Assembly (NCBI RefSeq): GCF_000281045.1
Contig: NW_008246101.1
Location: 271,692-306,254 of the forward strand
Source: Saprolegnia diclina VS20
Taxonomy: Eukaryota; Oomycota; Saprolegniomycetes; Saprolegniales; Saprolegniaceae
Length of the DNA: 34,563 bases
Direction: 5' to 3'
Numbering within the stretch: position 1 is the stretch's first letter; every line of letters starts with the position of its first letter. The notes under the pieces are model-generated. The model was given only the letters and a program-made list of their open reading frames with translations. It ran no database searches and was not told the origin of the DNA. Of this stretch, positions 1 through 10,044 are shown piece after piece. A program made the translations under genes and the position numbers.

Positions 1-611
1 TGACGTGGCAGCATACTGTGCCGTTGTGCATACAACACCGATTCAGATTCAGGGAGGGGCTCGGCGGCCGAGACTTTTGCGTCCAGTGGGAGGTTGCGAC
101 ACGTCTTGCGCAGTATCTTGATCGAGATGCTATCCGGCGGGAGTCGGTGCGGCGAGGCATCGTCGCCGTCAAGGTCCTGCACCACATCCAAGAGGGGGCG
201 CACCACCTGAAGCGAGTCGGTGAGCGCAGCGTACCCGGCTTGGCTGGAGAAAGAAAGATTGTTGACGTAGCTATCAAGAGTCACAGTGTTGGAGGTTTCT
301 TCCCATAGCATCAGCGTCTGCAGCATCTGCGTCGACGAACTCAAGGACGTCGCCGCGTCACTTGGCCGTCGCTTCGAGAGGCGCTGGCGACGTCCCGCAG
401 CGCCAATACTAGCGAGTAGACATCGACAAGTACACGCAACGCGGACGCCTCGCATCTTGGCATCGTTCAGCTCGGCATGGAGGCATGCGATTCCAGGCGG
501 CGTCAACCCTGACGGCGATGGCGATGGCGTCAAGTGCCAACCACTGACAATGGTGCCCAAAACGGCCAAGTCATTGAGCTCGAGCGACGAATGCGCAGCG
601 ACCAGCTCATG
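1..611 (-). CDS. Unidentified open frame, partial, runs off the window start
   Basis: Reading the minus strand from about 611 down to base 1 gives one uninterrupted frame of about 203 codons that is still open at the window edge, so the 3' end lies outside. It includes the stretches ELNDLAVLGTIVSGWHLTP and, further on, LTDSLQVVRPLLDVVQDL. A TGA at 612-614 closes the frame upstream, so the start or an upstream exon must lie above. A GTATGT...GAG pair (about 60 nt, acceptor just above 611) would join it in phase to sequence further up, but this is not compelling. I recognise no domain. The first third is Pro/Ser-rich and poorly conserved in look; the last 110 codons look more protein-like. It could be the 3' part of a second membrane-protein gene following the one at 935-2733, or degenerate sequence. 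Confidence 0.35.
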
Positions 612-614
612 TCA

Positions 615-934
615 ACGACAACGGACGAGTACGTTTTGACCTCCAGCGCGGCGGCCAGAACATACCTCGGTCGGGAGTGACGGACGCTGGATATGCATCG
701 ACGAGACCGCGAACGAGACCGCTTGCAATACCTGCTTCCAGCACCGAGAGGCCTTTTAGTACACATGGGGCTGGCGGTTACAAGCCAGAGTAGATCCGCA
801 ATGTACGTGGCGTTCGGAGAGAGCAGATGCCGTACAGCATGCCACGAGCAGCGCCGTGTTGCTGCCGACCGTGAATTTGACAACATACATGAGATATTCC
901 GTCCTGAACGATTCTTGTTCACATCACGTCGTAG
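615..934 (-). other. Degenerate-looking coding remnant between two minus-strand genes
   Basis: On the minus strand, protein-like stretches occur in different frames within about 300 bases: YLMYVVKFTVGSNTALLVAC, then TYIADLLWLVTASPM, then EAGIASGLVRGLVDAYP. They read like parts of one hydrophobic or membrane-associated protein, but no single frame and no convincing GT-AG introns of the usual 43-55 nt join them. Either these are exons of the gene entering 1-611 with splice sites I cannot place, or the segment is a decayed paralogue or contains base-calling indels. It follows the stop of the multipass membrane gene directly. Confidence 0.25.
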
Positions 935-2733
935 TTAAATGCACCATAATGATGCATCGGGTGGCGCGCGTAGCGCAGAGTTGCTTGTTGACATTTGCGG
1001 CCCAAGTATGGCATCGCAATCGCCCGCCGAGGGCGATTGCAGCTCGTACACGACAAACTCGGACGGCTCCGTTGATCGTGGGAGGTCTCCGTCGACATTC
1101 GTCAAGAGACTCAGACGCAGCCGCTCGGTGAGCTCTCCATCGCAGTAGCAGAGCAGAAAGCAGTCCGTCCCCCGCAAGCTAATCGTCGGAGAGCGCTTGA
1201 GTCGCGGGTTCGCCTCCATCGCTTCGTAGATGCTGCCACCGCGGGGTGGATACAGCGGCGTGAGACGCAGTGCCGCCGCAAGTCGCAAGAGAACCGCGCT
1301 CTTGAAGTTGTTGTACGTGCAGGCGCTATAATCGATATTGCGATGACGGCGCCGGCGGGCTACGCACAGCAAAACTTTGTTTGTCAAACTGACTGAACAC
1401 AAAGGGCGAACCCGATACTAGCCCGTGGACTAGCGGCAAGTTGAGTGTGAAAAGCGTAAAGACAAAACACACGAGCGCGCCTTCGACCTCTTCGTTTTGG
1501 CGATCTGTTGGGACGAGGCAGTCGAACAACCACTGGTAGAAGCGGACAAATATTGTCACGTGACCGTTCAGATACGTCATGATGGGACCGCTGAGAGTCA
1601 CGGCGATCGCTACAAGCGTTGGGTCGACTTCCGAAAAGCACTGTTCTTTCCTCCAGCGCTTGAGTACATACGAGACGAGGCAGAGGCCCCAGTACGCAAA
1701 CCAGACCTACATCGCATATCTATCAAACTTAAGAGGCTAGGACCCGAGTACCGAGCGCGCGAGGTAGGTGATACCAAGCAGCAGAGACATGACGTTGGCG
1801 CTGGCCTGGACTTGCATCGTGGCTGTGCCAAAGCTCGTGCAACTCAACCAAATATCCAGGTAGTAGAGCGTAGCCACGATCGGATCCAGTAGCACAATCG
1901 CGGTTGGGTCGCCAAGGACGAGCTCATACGACCAGCTGCCCGACGGCATCTTGTTCCGGTGCCCACACCGGCGTACGAGCGATTCGAGCTGAGTGCAGTG
2001 CCGGTAGTAGTGCGCCCAGAGACGGTACCACACAAAAAGCGTCGTACATATGCGATAGATCAACATGAGCCAAACCACCAGCGGATGGCGCGCGGCTTCG
2101 TTGACAAAGTACAGCGTCGCCACACCCGATGACGCTGGTGGGTCAGAGATGGCGTCACCGGGCTCGAGCCAGAGACACGACCGGCCAAAGGTAAACGAGC
2201 ACAAATGGTTTTGATAGCACGAGCCTTCGGGGTGTTGCAACGTCGTATTGGGAGCTGTGAGAATGCGGCAGAGCAGATCGATCTGCGATTTGGTGTAGTA
2301 AATAAGACCCGGCAGGCCCAAGAGATACACCGAGAGACACTAGTCAGTGTACATGGGCGGCTGCTGCAAGCGAAGCAACGACCGCGTCACTTGGGAATTG
2401 TTTATGTCATCCACCATGTAGAGAGTTCCCGTCGGCAGCGTCGCATTCGAGTAGCGTTGCTGGTGTCTTTCGAGATACGCCGTGTTGAACTCGGTGTAGT
2501 TGGCATACGTCTGGGGAGGACTGAGTGCACCTTGCCATGGAAGCGGCTCCGAGAGGTATGCAGCGAGCGGCTAGAGTACAGTATGCGTCCACAGGGGAGA
2601 AAGACTGCCACGAGCCTACCATGGAGGAGACGTTGCAGAGCGAGGCGAAGCTCACGAGGAAGCCAAGGCGGTGCCAACGCACGCCGTAGGTGCGCTTAGG
2701 TGCTTGGGCGTCGGCGACTTTGGCTCGTCGCAT
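935..2733 (-). CDS. Multipass membrane protein, oomycete-type family of unknown function
   Basis: Five exons on the minus strand: 2733-2620, 2570-2391, 2339-1752, 1706-1394 and 1359-935, giving about 539 residues. Introns of 49 and 45 nt (GTAGG...TAG, GTACT...TAG) are convincing. The 51-nt intron 2340-2390 has a weak GTGACG donor but removes an in-frame TAG. The last intron (34 nt, GTCAGT donor) is the least certain and may instead hide a frameshift. The start is an ATG at 2733, followed by a basic stretch and a hydrophobic segment (RLGFLVSFASLCNV). A loop with several Asn-X-Ser/Thr sites follows, then at least five further hydrophobic segments, including HPLVVWLMLIYRICTTLFVW and GALVCFVFTLFTLNLPLVHG. 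The C-terminus after an RRRRHR cluster looks cytosolic. From memory, proteins of this layout are multicopy in Saprolegniales; the function is unknown. Confidence 0.6.
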
Positions 2734-3139
2734 GACTCGAAGACGCTTCTGGTCGGAGAGGCAGCTGGCGGTACCAAATGACGATTTCTGCACTTTTGGC
2801 TATAAAAAGCTCTGGCATGTTGGACACAAGCTCTCTATATCAACATGCTTCAAGCTGTCGTGTCGGTCGCTTCTTTAGTCGGCACTTCGACTAAGCGCAA
2901 GTCGCACCAAGTGTATCTCTTATACTCGTCTACCCTTGCTTTTACGTTTGTTTGGACCGAGACGACGTTCGAAATGTACTATAGTCGACACGTTTCTACT
3001 AACTAGACCATTCTAATGCCCAACGGCAGCACTTAATGCATGCACCGTTGTCGTTGAAGCGTTCACGACGATCTTCCGGATAACAACTATGATATCCGGA
3101 CATCCGGTTTCGCGGTGGTTTTATCGCGAAGATCCGAAG
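2734..3139. promoter_or_regulatory. Divergent intergenic region, membrane gene / WD40 gene
   Basis: About 400 bases between two divergent starts with no supported gene. It holds a 7-bp inverted repeat (TTAGTCG at 2875-2881, CGACTAA at 2888-2894, 6-nt loop). Just before the WD40 start it holds an inverted pair of TTCCGGATA (3074-3082) and TATCCGGA (3093-3100), with a third ATCCGG at 3102-3107. The same pair recurs upstream of other genes in the window. Its overlap with an in-frame ATG at 3089 argues that translation of the WD40 gene begins at the later ATG. Confidence 0.45.
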
Positions 3140-5140
3140 ATGGACGGCGCCGTAGCCGCGAGCCCCGAGAAGCCGGCGCGGACCCGGTCCATGTCCTCGG
3201 ACGAGACGACGGGCGCGTCCGAGGAAGACGTACGTAGCTCACGCGCAGGACGATGGCGCCTACTGCATGAGCTGCATGTAGTTCTACGACGCCCATGACG
3301 AGGAAGGGCAGTCGCCAAGGCGATCGGTCGTCGTGCCATGCCCACCGAGCAAGACAGGTAATCTTGCATCCACATCGATGGGCGCTGCGTGATCATGGCT
3401 CGTAGAGCTGCCGCCGATACCAGAGCAGCTACAGGAGAGCGCAGTCCGGCCAGAGGAGCCGCTGCCACCCGCCGCCAGCGACGCCATCGACGTCTTTGTC
3501 GTGCGCAACAAGGACACGGGCGAAGTCTACGACATCCGCGAGCTCGAGGCCCACCCTGTTGACTGCTACACGATGTTTCCGCAGAATTTCGAGCCGCCCG
3601 CCGACGACGAGTCCGAGGTCCTCGATCATCACCCTTGCACGGAGGCTCATGCGCATGGAGCAGCCGCACATACAGGAAGAGAAGGCCAAGACGTCCATCA
3701 AGGCGCGACTGCGCATGACCTTTAAGAAGAAGGACAAGCAGCCCAAGGCCAAAGCAAAGCCAATGGCCGGCGCCGTCCACGTACTTAGAATCCAGTACGC
3801 TGCTTGGGCGCATGGGATGATATGCGTTAGGGCGGGTCGTCGACCAAGGACAAGCGCGAGTTCAGTGCGCTCACCGTTGTGCAGACCATCACGTGCCACC
3901 ATGGCACGATCTGGACGATGAAGTTTAGCCATGACGGCGCGCGGCTCGTGACTGGCGGCCAAGATGCCATTCTACGCGTTTGGAAGGTGCACGCGCTCGG
4001 CGGCGCCGACGCCGAGACCGCACCACGCGCTCTCTTCCTCGAGACGCCGGACCAGTCGTACCAAGTACGCGACGACTCGATACAAACCCCGGACAATGCC
4101 GTCGATGCTAGGGCCATTCGATGCCGATCGTCGATGTCTCGTGGAGCCGCAGCAACTTTATCTTGTCGGCGTCCATGGACAAGGTACACAGCATCATGAG
4201 GATGCAGCCTACCGCAACTGCGTAGACGGTGCGGCTCTGGCACATCTCCAAGGAAGAGTGTTTGCATGTGTTCCAGCACCCCGACAGCGTCCCAGCCGTG
4301 GACTTTCATCCGAAGGACGACCGGTTCTTCCTCTCCGGCTGCTTCGACAACAAGGCGCGGATCTGGAACATTCCCGACGGCTGCGTCGTCTCGTATGTGC
4401 AAGCGCCCGTCATGATCACGGCGGCGACGTTCCACCCGTCCGGGTCCCGCGTCATTGTCGGCCTTCTCCACGGCCAATGCATCTTGTACCAAGTCAACAA
4501 CCACCAAGCGATGAACTACTACACGCAGATCGACTGCCGCAACGCTCGCGGCGCCACGCGAAAAGGGCGCAAGGTCACGGGCATCGAGTTCACACCCGAA
4601 GGCAAGTTCTTCCTCGTCACGACCAACGACTCGCGCATGCGGCTCTTCTCGGTCGACAATTACGCTCGCGTGTGCAAGTACAAGGGGCTGCGCAACGAAT
4701 ACCTCCAGATCAAGGGCCGCTTCAGGTCCGTCGCGCAAGGTTTCTGCATTGATACGACAAGTTCTCTCTAGTCAAGACGGGGACTATGTCATTTGCGGCT
4801 CAGAGAACGGCAACGTGTACATCTGGCACAAGGCCACGTCGAGTGCGCACAGCTCCAGTCTCCTTGGCAGCAAGCAAGATCGCAACCAGTCCTTCGAGTA
4901 CTTCACCGGTACGTACTTTGACCAACGCAAGGCCGGGAAGCAGAGCGTGGTGTAGCGGTCGATGGGGCGAGTGGCGTCGTGACGGTCGCGCTCTTTGCCC
5001 CGGCGAGTACGTTTGCACTGGCGCCACTGCCGACGACCGACCACGACAATGTGCACGTCCAAGCCTGCACGGGGTACATGGTCACGGCCACGTACGACGG
5101 CGCGATCCGCGTCTTTACCCGCCTCTCGGACGCGTCGTAG
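3140..5140 (+). CDS. WDR44-like WD40-repeat protein, with one apparent frame break
   Basis: Eight exons: 3140-3229, 3282-3357, 3406-3780, 3831-4064, 4112-4183, 4226-4725, 4772-4908 and 4956-5140 (introns 42-52 nt), about 556 residues. The N-terminal part is low-complexity, with FYDAHDEEGQS and a basic MTFKKKDKQPKAKAK segment. A WD40 propeller follows, with the family's characteristic blades: GTIWTMKFSHDGARLVTGGQ, MDKTVRLWHI, DDRFFLSGCFDNKARIWNIP, GSENGNVYIWH and YDGAIRVF. WDR44 relatives bind Rab11 and act in endosome-Golgi recycling; function here is by homology. The summed exons are one base too long: in exon 3 the frame moves by +1 between SEVLDHH and LARRLMRM, around 3618-3640, and no GT-AG intron explains it. 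A base-calling insertion, or a decayed gene, would both fit. I chose the ATG at 3140 over the one at 3089 because a putative promoter element overlaps the latter. Confidence 0.85.
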
Positions 5141-5228
5141 AGTCAGACGTTGCAGCGTGGGTAGGAGAGAATAGGCAAATTTATTAAACATCTAAGTAAG
5201 TCATAATTTGGTCGGGCGACAAGGCAGT

Positions 5229-6323
5229 TTACTCTTCGTCGACGAGTTCCGAGAGCGACTCGTCGTCGTAGCTCGTGCCAATGGCCACCATGAGGTCCTT
5301 GACGTAGTTTTCAAGCTGCGTCTGCGTCGCGAGCGCCGCGTCGAGCACTTCCTGGTGCGAGGCCGGGATCGCCGTGCGCTGGGTACCCGGCATGACCACC
5401 TTGTTGGTGATGAGCGAGAGGCCGACCGTCTTCATGCCGCAGTGGCGGGCGACAATGACCTCGGGGACCGTCGACATGCCGACCGAGTCGCCGCCGACGA
5501 GGCGCAGGAGGCGGCACTCGGTGGGCGTCTCGTACGTCGGGCCCGAGACGAAGCAGTAGACGCCGTTGCGGCGCACCTTGTGCGTCATCTCGTGTTGCTT
5601 AGCCATGCGCCACGCGAGGTTCTGGAGCTTGACGTCGTACGCGTCCGAGAGCGGCGTGAAGCGCTCGCCAAAGCGGTCGTCGTTGGGGCCGACAAGCGGG
5701 TGCTTGCCCGCGAGGCCGGGCATGTTGAGGTGGTCGGCCATGATCATGACGTCGCCAACGTTGTATGTCTCGTTCAAGGCGCCGGCGGCGTTCGTGACGA
5801 TGAGGAACTTGACGCCGAGGAGGCTCATGACGCGGATCGGGAGCGTCGTCTTGCGGATGTCGTGGCCTTCGTACGTGTGGAAGCGGCCGCGCATGCAGAC
5901 GACCTGGACGCCCTCGATCTCGCCAAAGACGAGCTCGCCGGCGTGGCCGACGACCGTCGACTTGGGGAAGCGCGGGATGTCGTTGTAGTGGATCGTCACC
6001 GTGTTGGTAAGGCACTTGGAGAGCGAGCCGAGGCCCGAGCCGCAGACGACGAGGATCGACGGGCGGTACGTCGTGGCCTCCTTGAGGTAGTCGGCGATGA
6101 CGTCGACGTCGTCCTTCTCGGCGACGAGCGTGGCCATGGTGGCAGCCTTGCCACCGGCGGCGAGGTGCTGGACGTGGGTCGGGGCGCGGTCTTGGGTCAT
6201 GGTCGGATGAAGAGGAGCGTGGCCGGTTCCGCGGGAGTGCTGGACGTGAGCGGGAGGAGGAATGTTTTGAAGTGAGAAGCCGACCTTGCTCCCGGCGCTC
6301 GAAGGACCTCCTTGGTCGGCCAT
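5229..6323 (-). CDS. Purine nucleoside phosphorylase (trimeric PNP type)
   Basis: A single-exon gene of 364 codons. It cleaves inosine/guanosine with phosphate to base plus ribose-1-phosphate in purine salvage. The trimeric PNP signature set is complete: phosphate-binding VVCGSGLG, HAGELVFG, MRGRFHTYEGH, VTNAAGALN, MADHLNMPG, and GPTYETPTECR with the substrate-binding Glu. MSTVPEVIVARHCGM and SLITNKV with the purine-binding Asn follow. The conserved enzyme begins near the ATG at 6137 (302 residues, close to the usual length of about 290). The frame continues upstream to ATG 6323, adding a 62-residue low-complexity leader in which PAHVQHSRGTG and PTHVQHLAAGG look like a small internal duplication. 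I list the longer form, but either start is possible. Its stop faces the WD40 gene stop 88 nt away (convergent). Confidence 0.93.
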   Translation of the reverse strand: MADQGGPSSAGSKVGFSLQNIPPPAHVQHSRGTGHAPLHPTMTQDRAPTHVQHLAAGGKAATMATLVAEKDDVDVIADYLKEATTYRPSILVVCGSGLGSLSKCLTNTVTIHYNDIPRFPKSTVVGHAGELVFGEIEGVQVVCMRGRFHTYEGHDIRKTTLPIRVMSLLGVKFLIVTNAAGALNETYNVGDVMIMADHLNMPGLAGKHPLVGPNDDRFGERFTPLSDAYDVKLQNLAWRMAKQHEMTHKVRRNGVYCFVSGPTYETPTECRLLRLVGGDSVGMSTVPEVIVARHCGMKTVGLSLITNKVVMPGTQRTAIPASHQEVLDAALATQTQLENYVKDLMVAIGTSYDDESLSELVDEE

Positions 6324-7126
6324 GCTCTGGGACACGTCGCGGCTGGTTTTGGTGAATGGGACAGTGGCTGCGTATACAAAGTTCAAGATGCTTTTGGGCC
6401 AGAGCTTGAACTTTGGCCCATACAAACCCCAAGTCGATCTTTTCGAATCTTTGGCCCGAGAAAGGCCGCTTGGGATTCCGAAATTTTGGGAATTGGCGCA
6501 TTGCACGCACTGCAAAATTTGACTTTGTCGATGCGGATCGCGCTTCGGACAGCGAGAAAAGGTCGCTTCTTGGAGGTCGTGGAAGAGGAAGGCGACGGAT
6601 GAGGTGGCAGAGCCAGCGACCACGTGGGTCGCGTCGCACCCCTTTGCCCGGATATCCTTGAAGACGATCTTTGCTCCGGACCGCCCGCTCGCATTGGCTC
6701 CGTGACTCACTTCAAGAATACCCAATGGCGTCTCAAGGAATCCAACACCTGTGGGTGCAGTCCACGGTAGGCGACAGCACCGCCATCCATCGCACGTTGC
6801 AGTTGCACGGCTATGTATTCGGCACTTCAACTTGCACTGGGATACGTCCGGCGACAGCTTTTGTCCGCGGGCAGCCGCGTCGTCGCTTCGCTTGATGCAG
6901 GAACGATCGTATATGCAGCTTTTGGACACCGTAACACGTCGTATATGACTCGGACGTTGCGACGGGTCTACGCCCGCACTAGAGAACCAGGTTGGTGCGC
7001 CAGACAAGGACATTTGCTGTCGCAGCCCCAACTGCAACTTGAAGTCTTGCTGTCGCCACGTGATAACGCAGGCGACACGTGCCTCGTGTTAATACAGCGC
7101 TGTCTCTGTCTCGGCGCGTCTCGGCG
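6324..7126. other. Intergenic leader region of PNP, no gene recognised
   Basis: About 800 bases between the 3' end of the GRIP gene and the 5' end of PNP, both on the minus strand. The minus frame of PNP stays open through most of it without stops, but its composition is unlike coding sequence and shows no family similarity I can recognise. Isolated CCGGATATCC (about 6649) and TCCGGA (6675-6680) sites lie here, resembling the element seen upstream of other genes, so the PNP transcript may begin far upstream. Confidence 0.3.
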
Positions 7127-8794
7127 TCACCAGAGCGCCCAGCCCGACGCCGCGTGCCGCTTGTCTTCGATGAGCTTGAGCTCCGAGGGCGAGAACTTGA
7201 GTACGGTCGCGATCGCCTTCTCCATGTGCTCCTTGACCTAGTCGAGCTATAAGCGCCTTGATATGAAGGCGAGATCCTACCTCGGCGTGGTCGGTGCTCA
7301 TGTACTTGACGACGATGTTCTTGAGGTACTCGTTGGTCGTCGGTGCGTGGGGCGACGTCTCAAAGCCGCTGAGGCTGTTGGAGCTGCTCATGCGTCGCAG
7401 GCCGGCCGACGAGAACGTCCCCGATGAGTTGGAGCGCGGTGCGTCCCTAGGCAGTACACATTGGCACGTCATACGGGGACGCGATCGGTACCCGAGCTGG
7501 CCCTTGGCGGCCTGCAGCTCTTTTTCCTTTTGGTCGACGACTTGCATGGCGCGCTTGCGGTAGAGCGCAAACTCGGTCTTGAGCTTAGCCACATCGTTGC
7601 CATCGAGGTCCTGTGCGAGCTGGAAGCTGGCGTCGCTCGACGAGAGCTTGGCTTCGAGGTCCGTCTTTTCTCGGAGCACCGCCTCGTACCTGCTCGGCGA
7701 CGTCGCTGCCGGTTCGAGTGACAGAGAGCGTACCGTTCTCGCCACTCCATCGCGAGGACGGTCTCGCCCATGGTGCCGCTGAGCTTCTCGTGCTCGCGCT
7801 GGAGCTTGGCGTACTTTTCACTCCACTCGCTTTCCTACATCAGATCTGATAGCCGGGTGGTTGCGATTGTGCGACTGGTACCTTTTCTTCGGCCATCGTC
7901 TGGAGCTGGACGAGCCGGCGCACTTGCAGCCGCGCTGCCTGGAGCTCGTTCTGGACGTCCGTGCCCGAGAGCTGCTCTTGCTGCCGTGCCAGCGTCGATG
8001 CGCTCATCTACTCACGAGTCAAAACGAAGGGTCGGCGGATCGAGCCTCGATGACCTTGCGGATTTCCGCGTCCTTTTGTTTCCTTGTAATCTCTACACCG
8101 AGATGCATGAGGGAGATGCGGGGCGCGGCTCGTACCGGCCCGCACGCGGTATCGGCGAAACTCTTCCTGGACTCGCTCGAGCTCTTCGCTCAGTTCTTGC
8201 TTCTACAAGCGCTGTATCGAAACGTGCATGTATCCCTCCCCGTACCATTTCTTGGATCTCGGGCGGTGGCAGCGACAGCTCGGGCAGCCGAAGGGGCTCG
8301 CCGCTCGTCTTGCGAATGTAGTCGTGGAGCTCGTCGTCGGAGCGGAAGGCGACCCAGTCGCACTCGGGCGGCTTCACGTCGTCGTCCAAGTCGTTGTCGC
8401 TAGCGTACTCGACAAGACACCAGAGCAGCGTCGGGCCCATCGGCATTGCCTGCTTGACCTTTTGCAGAATACGCCGAGGCTCCCGCTTCGCAGTCGTGGC
8501 CGCGTCCGGCGCCTTCTTCTCGGCGGCCTTGAGATCGAGCACTTGCTGCTGGAGCGCTTCGCACGCGGCCTTCTTGTTCTCGAGGCTGCGCTTGGCACCG
8601 ACCATGATGCGCTTCATCTTGGAGTTCTCTTCCTCGACCGCGTGCATCGCATGCTTCTGCTGCGCGATGAGCGTCTCGAGGCGCACGCAGCGGTCCTTGT
8701 AGGCCTTGACAGCCGCCACCAGGGTCTCCGTGCTCATGGCCTCGGCGCCCGTCGGGCCTGCCACCGCCCCGGTCTCGGCCTCGTCGGACGACAT
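7127..8794 (-). CDS. GRIP-domain coiled-coil protein (golgin)
   Basis: Eight exons on the minus strand: 8794-8246, 8202-8136, 8092-8055, 8007-7882, 7834-7734, 7689-7492, 7446-7281 and 7237-7127. Seven introns of 43-47 nt give 451 residues. The N-terminal ~100 residues form a coiled coil (AVKAYKDRCVRLETLIAQQK and on), then a less structured acidic linker. A further coiled coil follows (QEQLSGTDVQNELQAAR; EAVLREKTDLEAKL; KEKELQAAKGQL). The C-terminus (about residues 398-447) is a GRIP domain: NEYLKNIVVKYM with its key Tyr, then EHMEKAIATVLKFSPSEL. GRIP domains bind Arl1-GTP and target golgins to the trans-Golgi to tether vesicles; that role is inferred from the family. I chose ATG 8794 (context AAGCCATGTCG) over an in-frame ATG at 8833. 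The splice inside the GRIP domain (after DHAE) restores a standard domain end. Confidence 0.85.
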
Positions 8795-10044
8795 GGCTTG
8801 CAAATTGCGCGACCCCCACGCCCAACCTCCCATATATCATATTTAGGAACTGTCAAAACCGATATACGCAGAAGATGCATGGGATATTGGACCTCTCAGA
8901 ACTGATATTGACAACCAACTGGTTTGGCGCCAGATCCCCTGCGTCTGAAACGGAGCCCTTGACCACCGCAGTAGTTTGCTGCGCTGACTGTACGCGGTGC
9001 TGCGCGCTAACCTAAAGCGCATAATCGTCACCAAAAGCACCGCTCTGGCGCATGTAGCCCAGCTGCATGCTGTCAAGGGAGCTCAGAATGTCCTATTTCC
9101 CCAGAGTGCTGTATACACTCGAGCAACGTCACCTTCACATCCCGCTAGAGTGTTGAAGGACTGCGCCATGACTAGCAGGTCGATGGATCAATCAAGTTCA
9201 GAAGTGCTCTTTCCTTCAAGATCACGTTACCTCCTCAAATAAAACGAGTCCTAAGGGGAGTCCTAAGGTGGTTCAAGACACAAATGCGATGGCAATCCGA
9301 GTCAAATCACGATCAAAGGACGTGGCACATGAGCCTTCCAAGCCAAAGATGAGCATCGTCCACTGATTGTCGCGTACTAGTAATACCAGTGAGAACCGCG
9401 AGACGTGGCGCGACCCACGTACTTGTGGATTTCAGAGCACCACGCAGCTCAGTTCTTGGTTGTTGAAATGTTGTTGAAATGAGTTATTACGCAGCTCAGT
9501 TCTTGGTCAGCCGTTGTAGACCGATCGAGGGCATTGATTGATGTACCGTCAACGTGGCGTAGGGCGTGCAGCAGACACCGTCTCGAAGCTAAGGCCGCGC
9601 GTATGCATGACCGATACCAAGGGACTGGCTCCGACTCCTACCTTGGTGGCAAACTAGATTCAATTTTTCTTATGGCACTTCAATGCCAAACGCTCGGGCT
9701 GCTTCTTGAACATTTGCACACTGCGTCCTTAAGGGCCGTAGTATGTTGGTGCTATTTCGACAACAAGCTTCTCGAGGCCGAAACTACGCCCACGTCCCAC
9801 GTCCAATGCATATTCTTATGCTATAAGATAGCAGCCTACTCGAACGCTCGACATACGACTGGAGGCGGTATTCGTGGAGTAGCTAACGTTAGGATTGCTG
9901 TCAGGATCCAGCCTCGAAGAGTTGGCACTCGAAAAATAAGCGCGCGTGATTGGTCCGAAGGTAGCCAATCCGATGCGTGTATCGGGTGCTTTGGCCACCA
10001 ATCAATCGCAGGCGGTTGGTGGACCATCGACTCGATATATCTCC
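8795..10044. other. Largest gene-poor block, with short direct repeats
   Basis: This 1.25-kb stretch separates the divergent GRIP and Utp3 genes. No frame shows recognisable homology or the G/C-third-position bias of neighbouring genes, and base composition is nearer even. It carries several short repeats: a 12-nt period around GAGTCCTAAGG (9246-9256, 9258-9268), an 11-nt tandem TTGTTGAAATG (9460-9481), and a 19-nt direct repeat flanking the latter. I found no terminal inverted repeats or transposase-like frame that would define a mobile element. Confidence 0.4.
9442..9507. repeat. 19-nt direct repeat flanking an 11-nt tandem pair
   Basis: ACGCAGCTCAGTTCTTGGT occurs at 9442-9460 and again, unchanged, at 9489-9507 (47-nt period). 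Between the copies lies TTGTTGAAATG twice in tandem (9460-9470, 9471-9481). The perfect identity suggests a recent local duplication. Confidence 0.85.

Noticed and set aside
5208-6275. A 355-codon plus-strand frame
   Set aside because: It is antisense to purine nucleoside phosphorylase and its composition (runs of Arg, Ala, Asp, Val) is that of a shadow frame.
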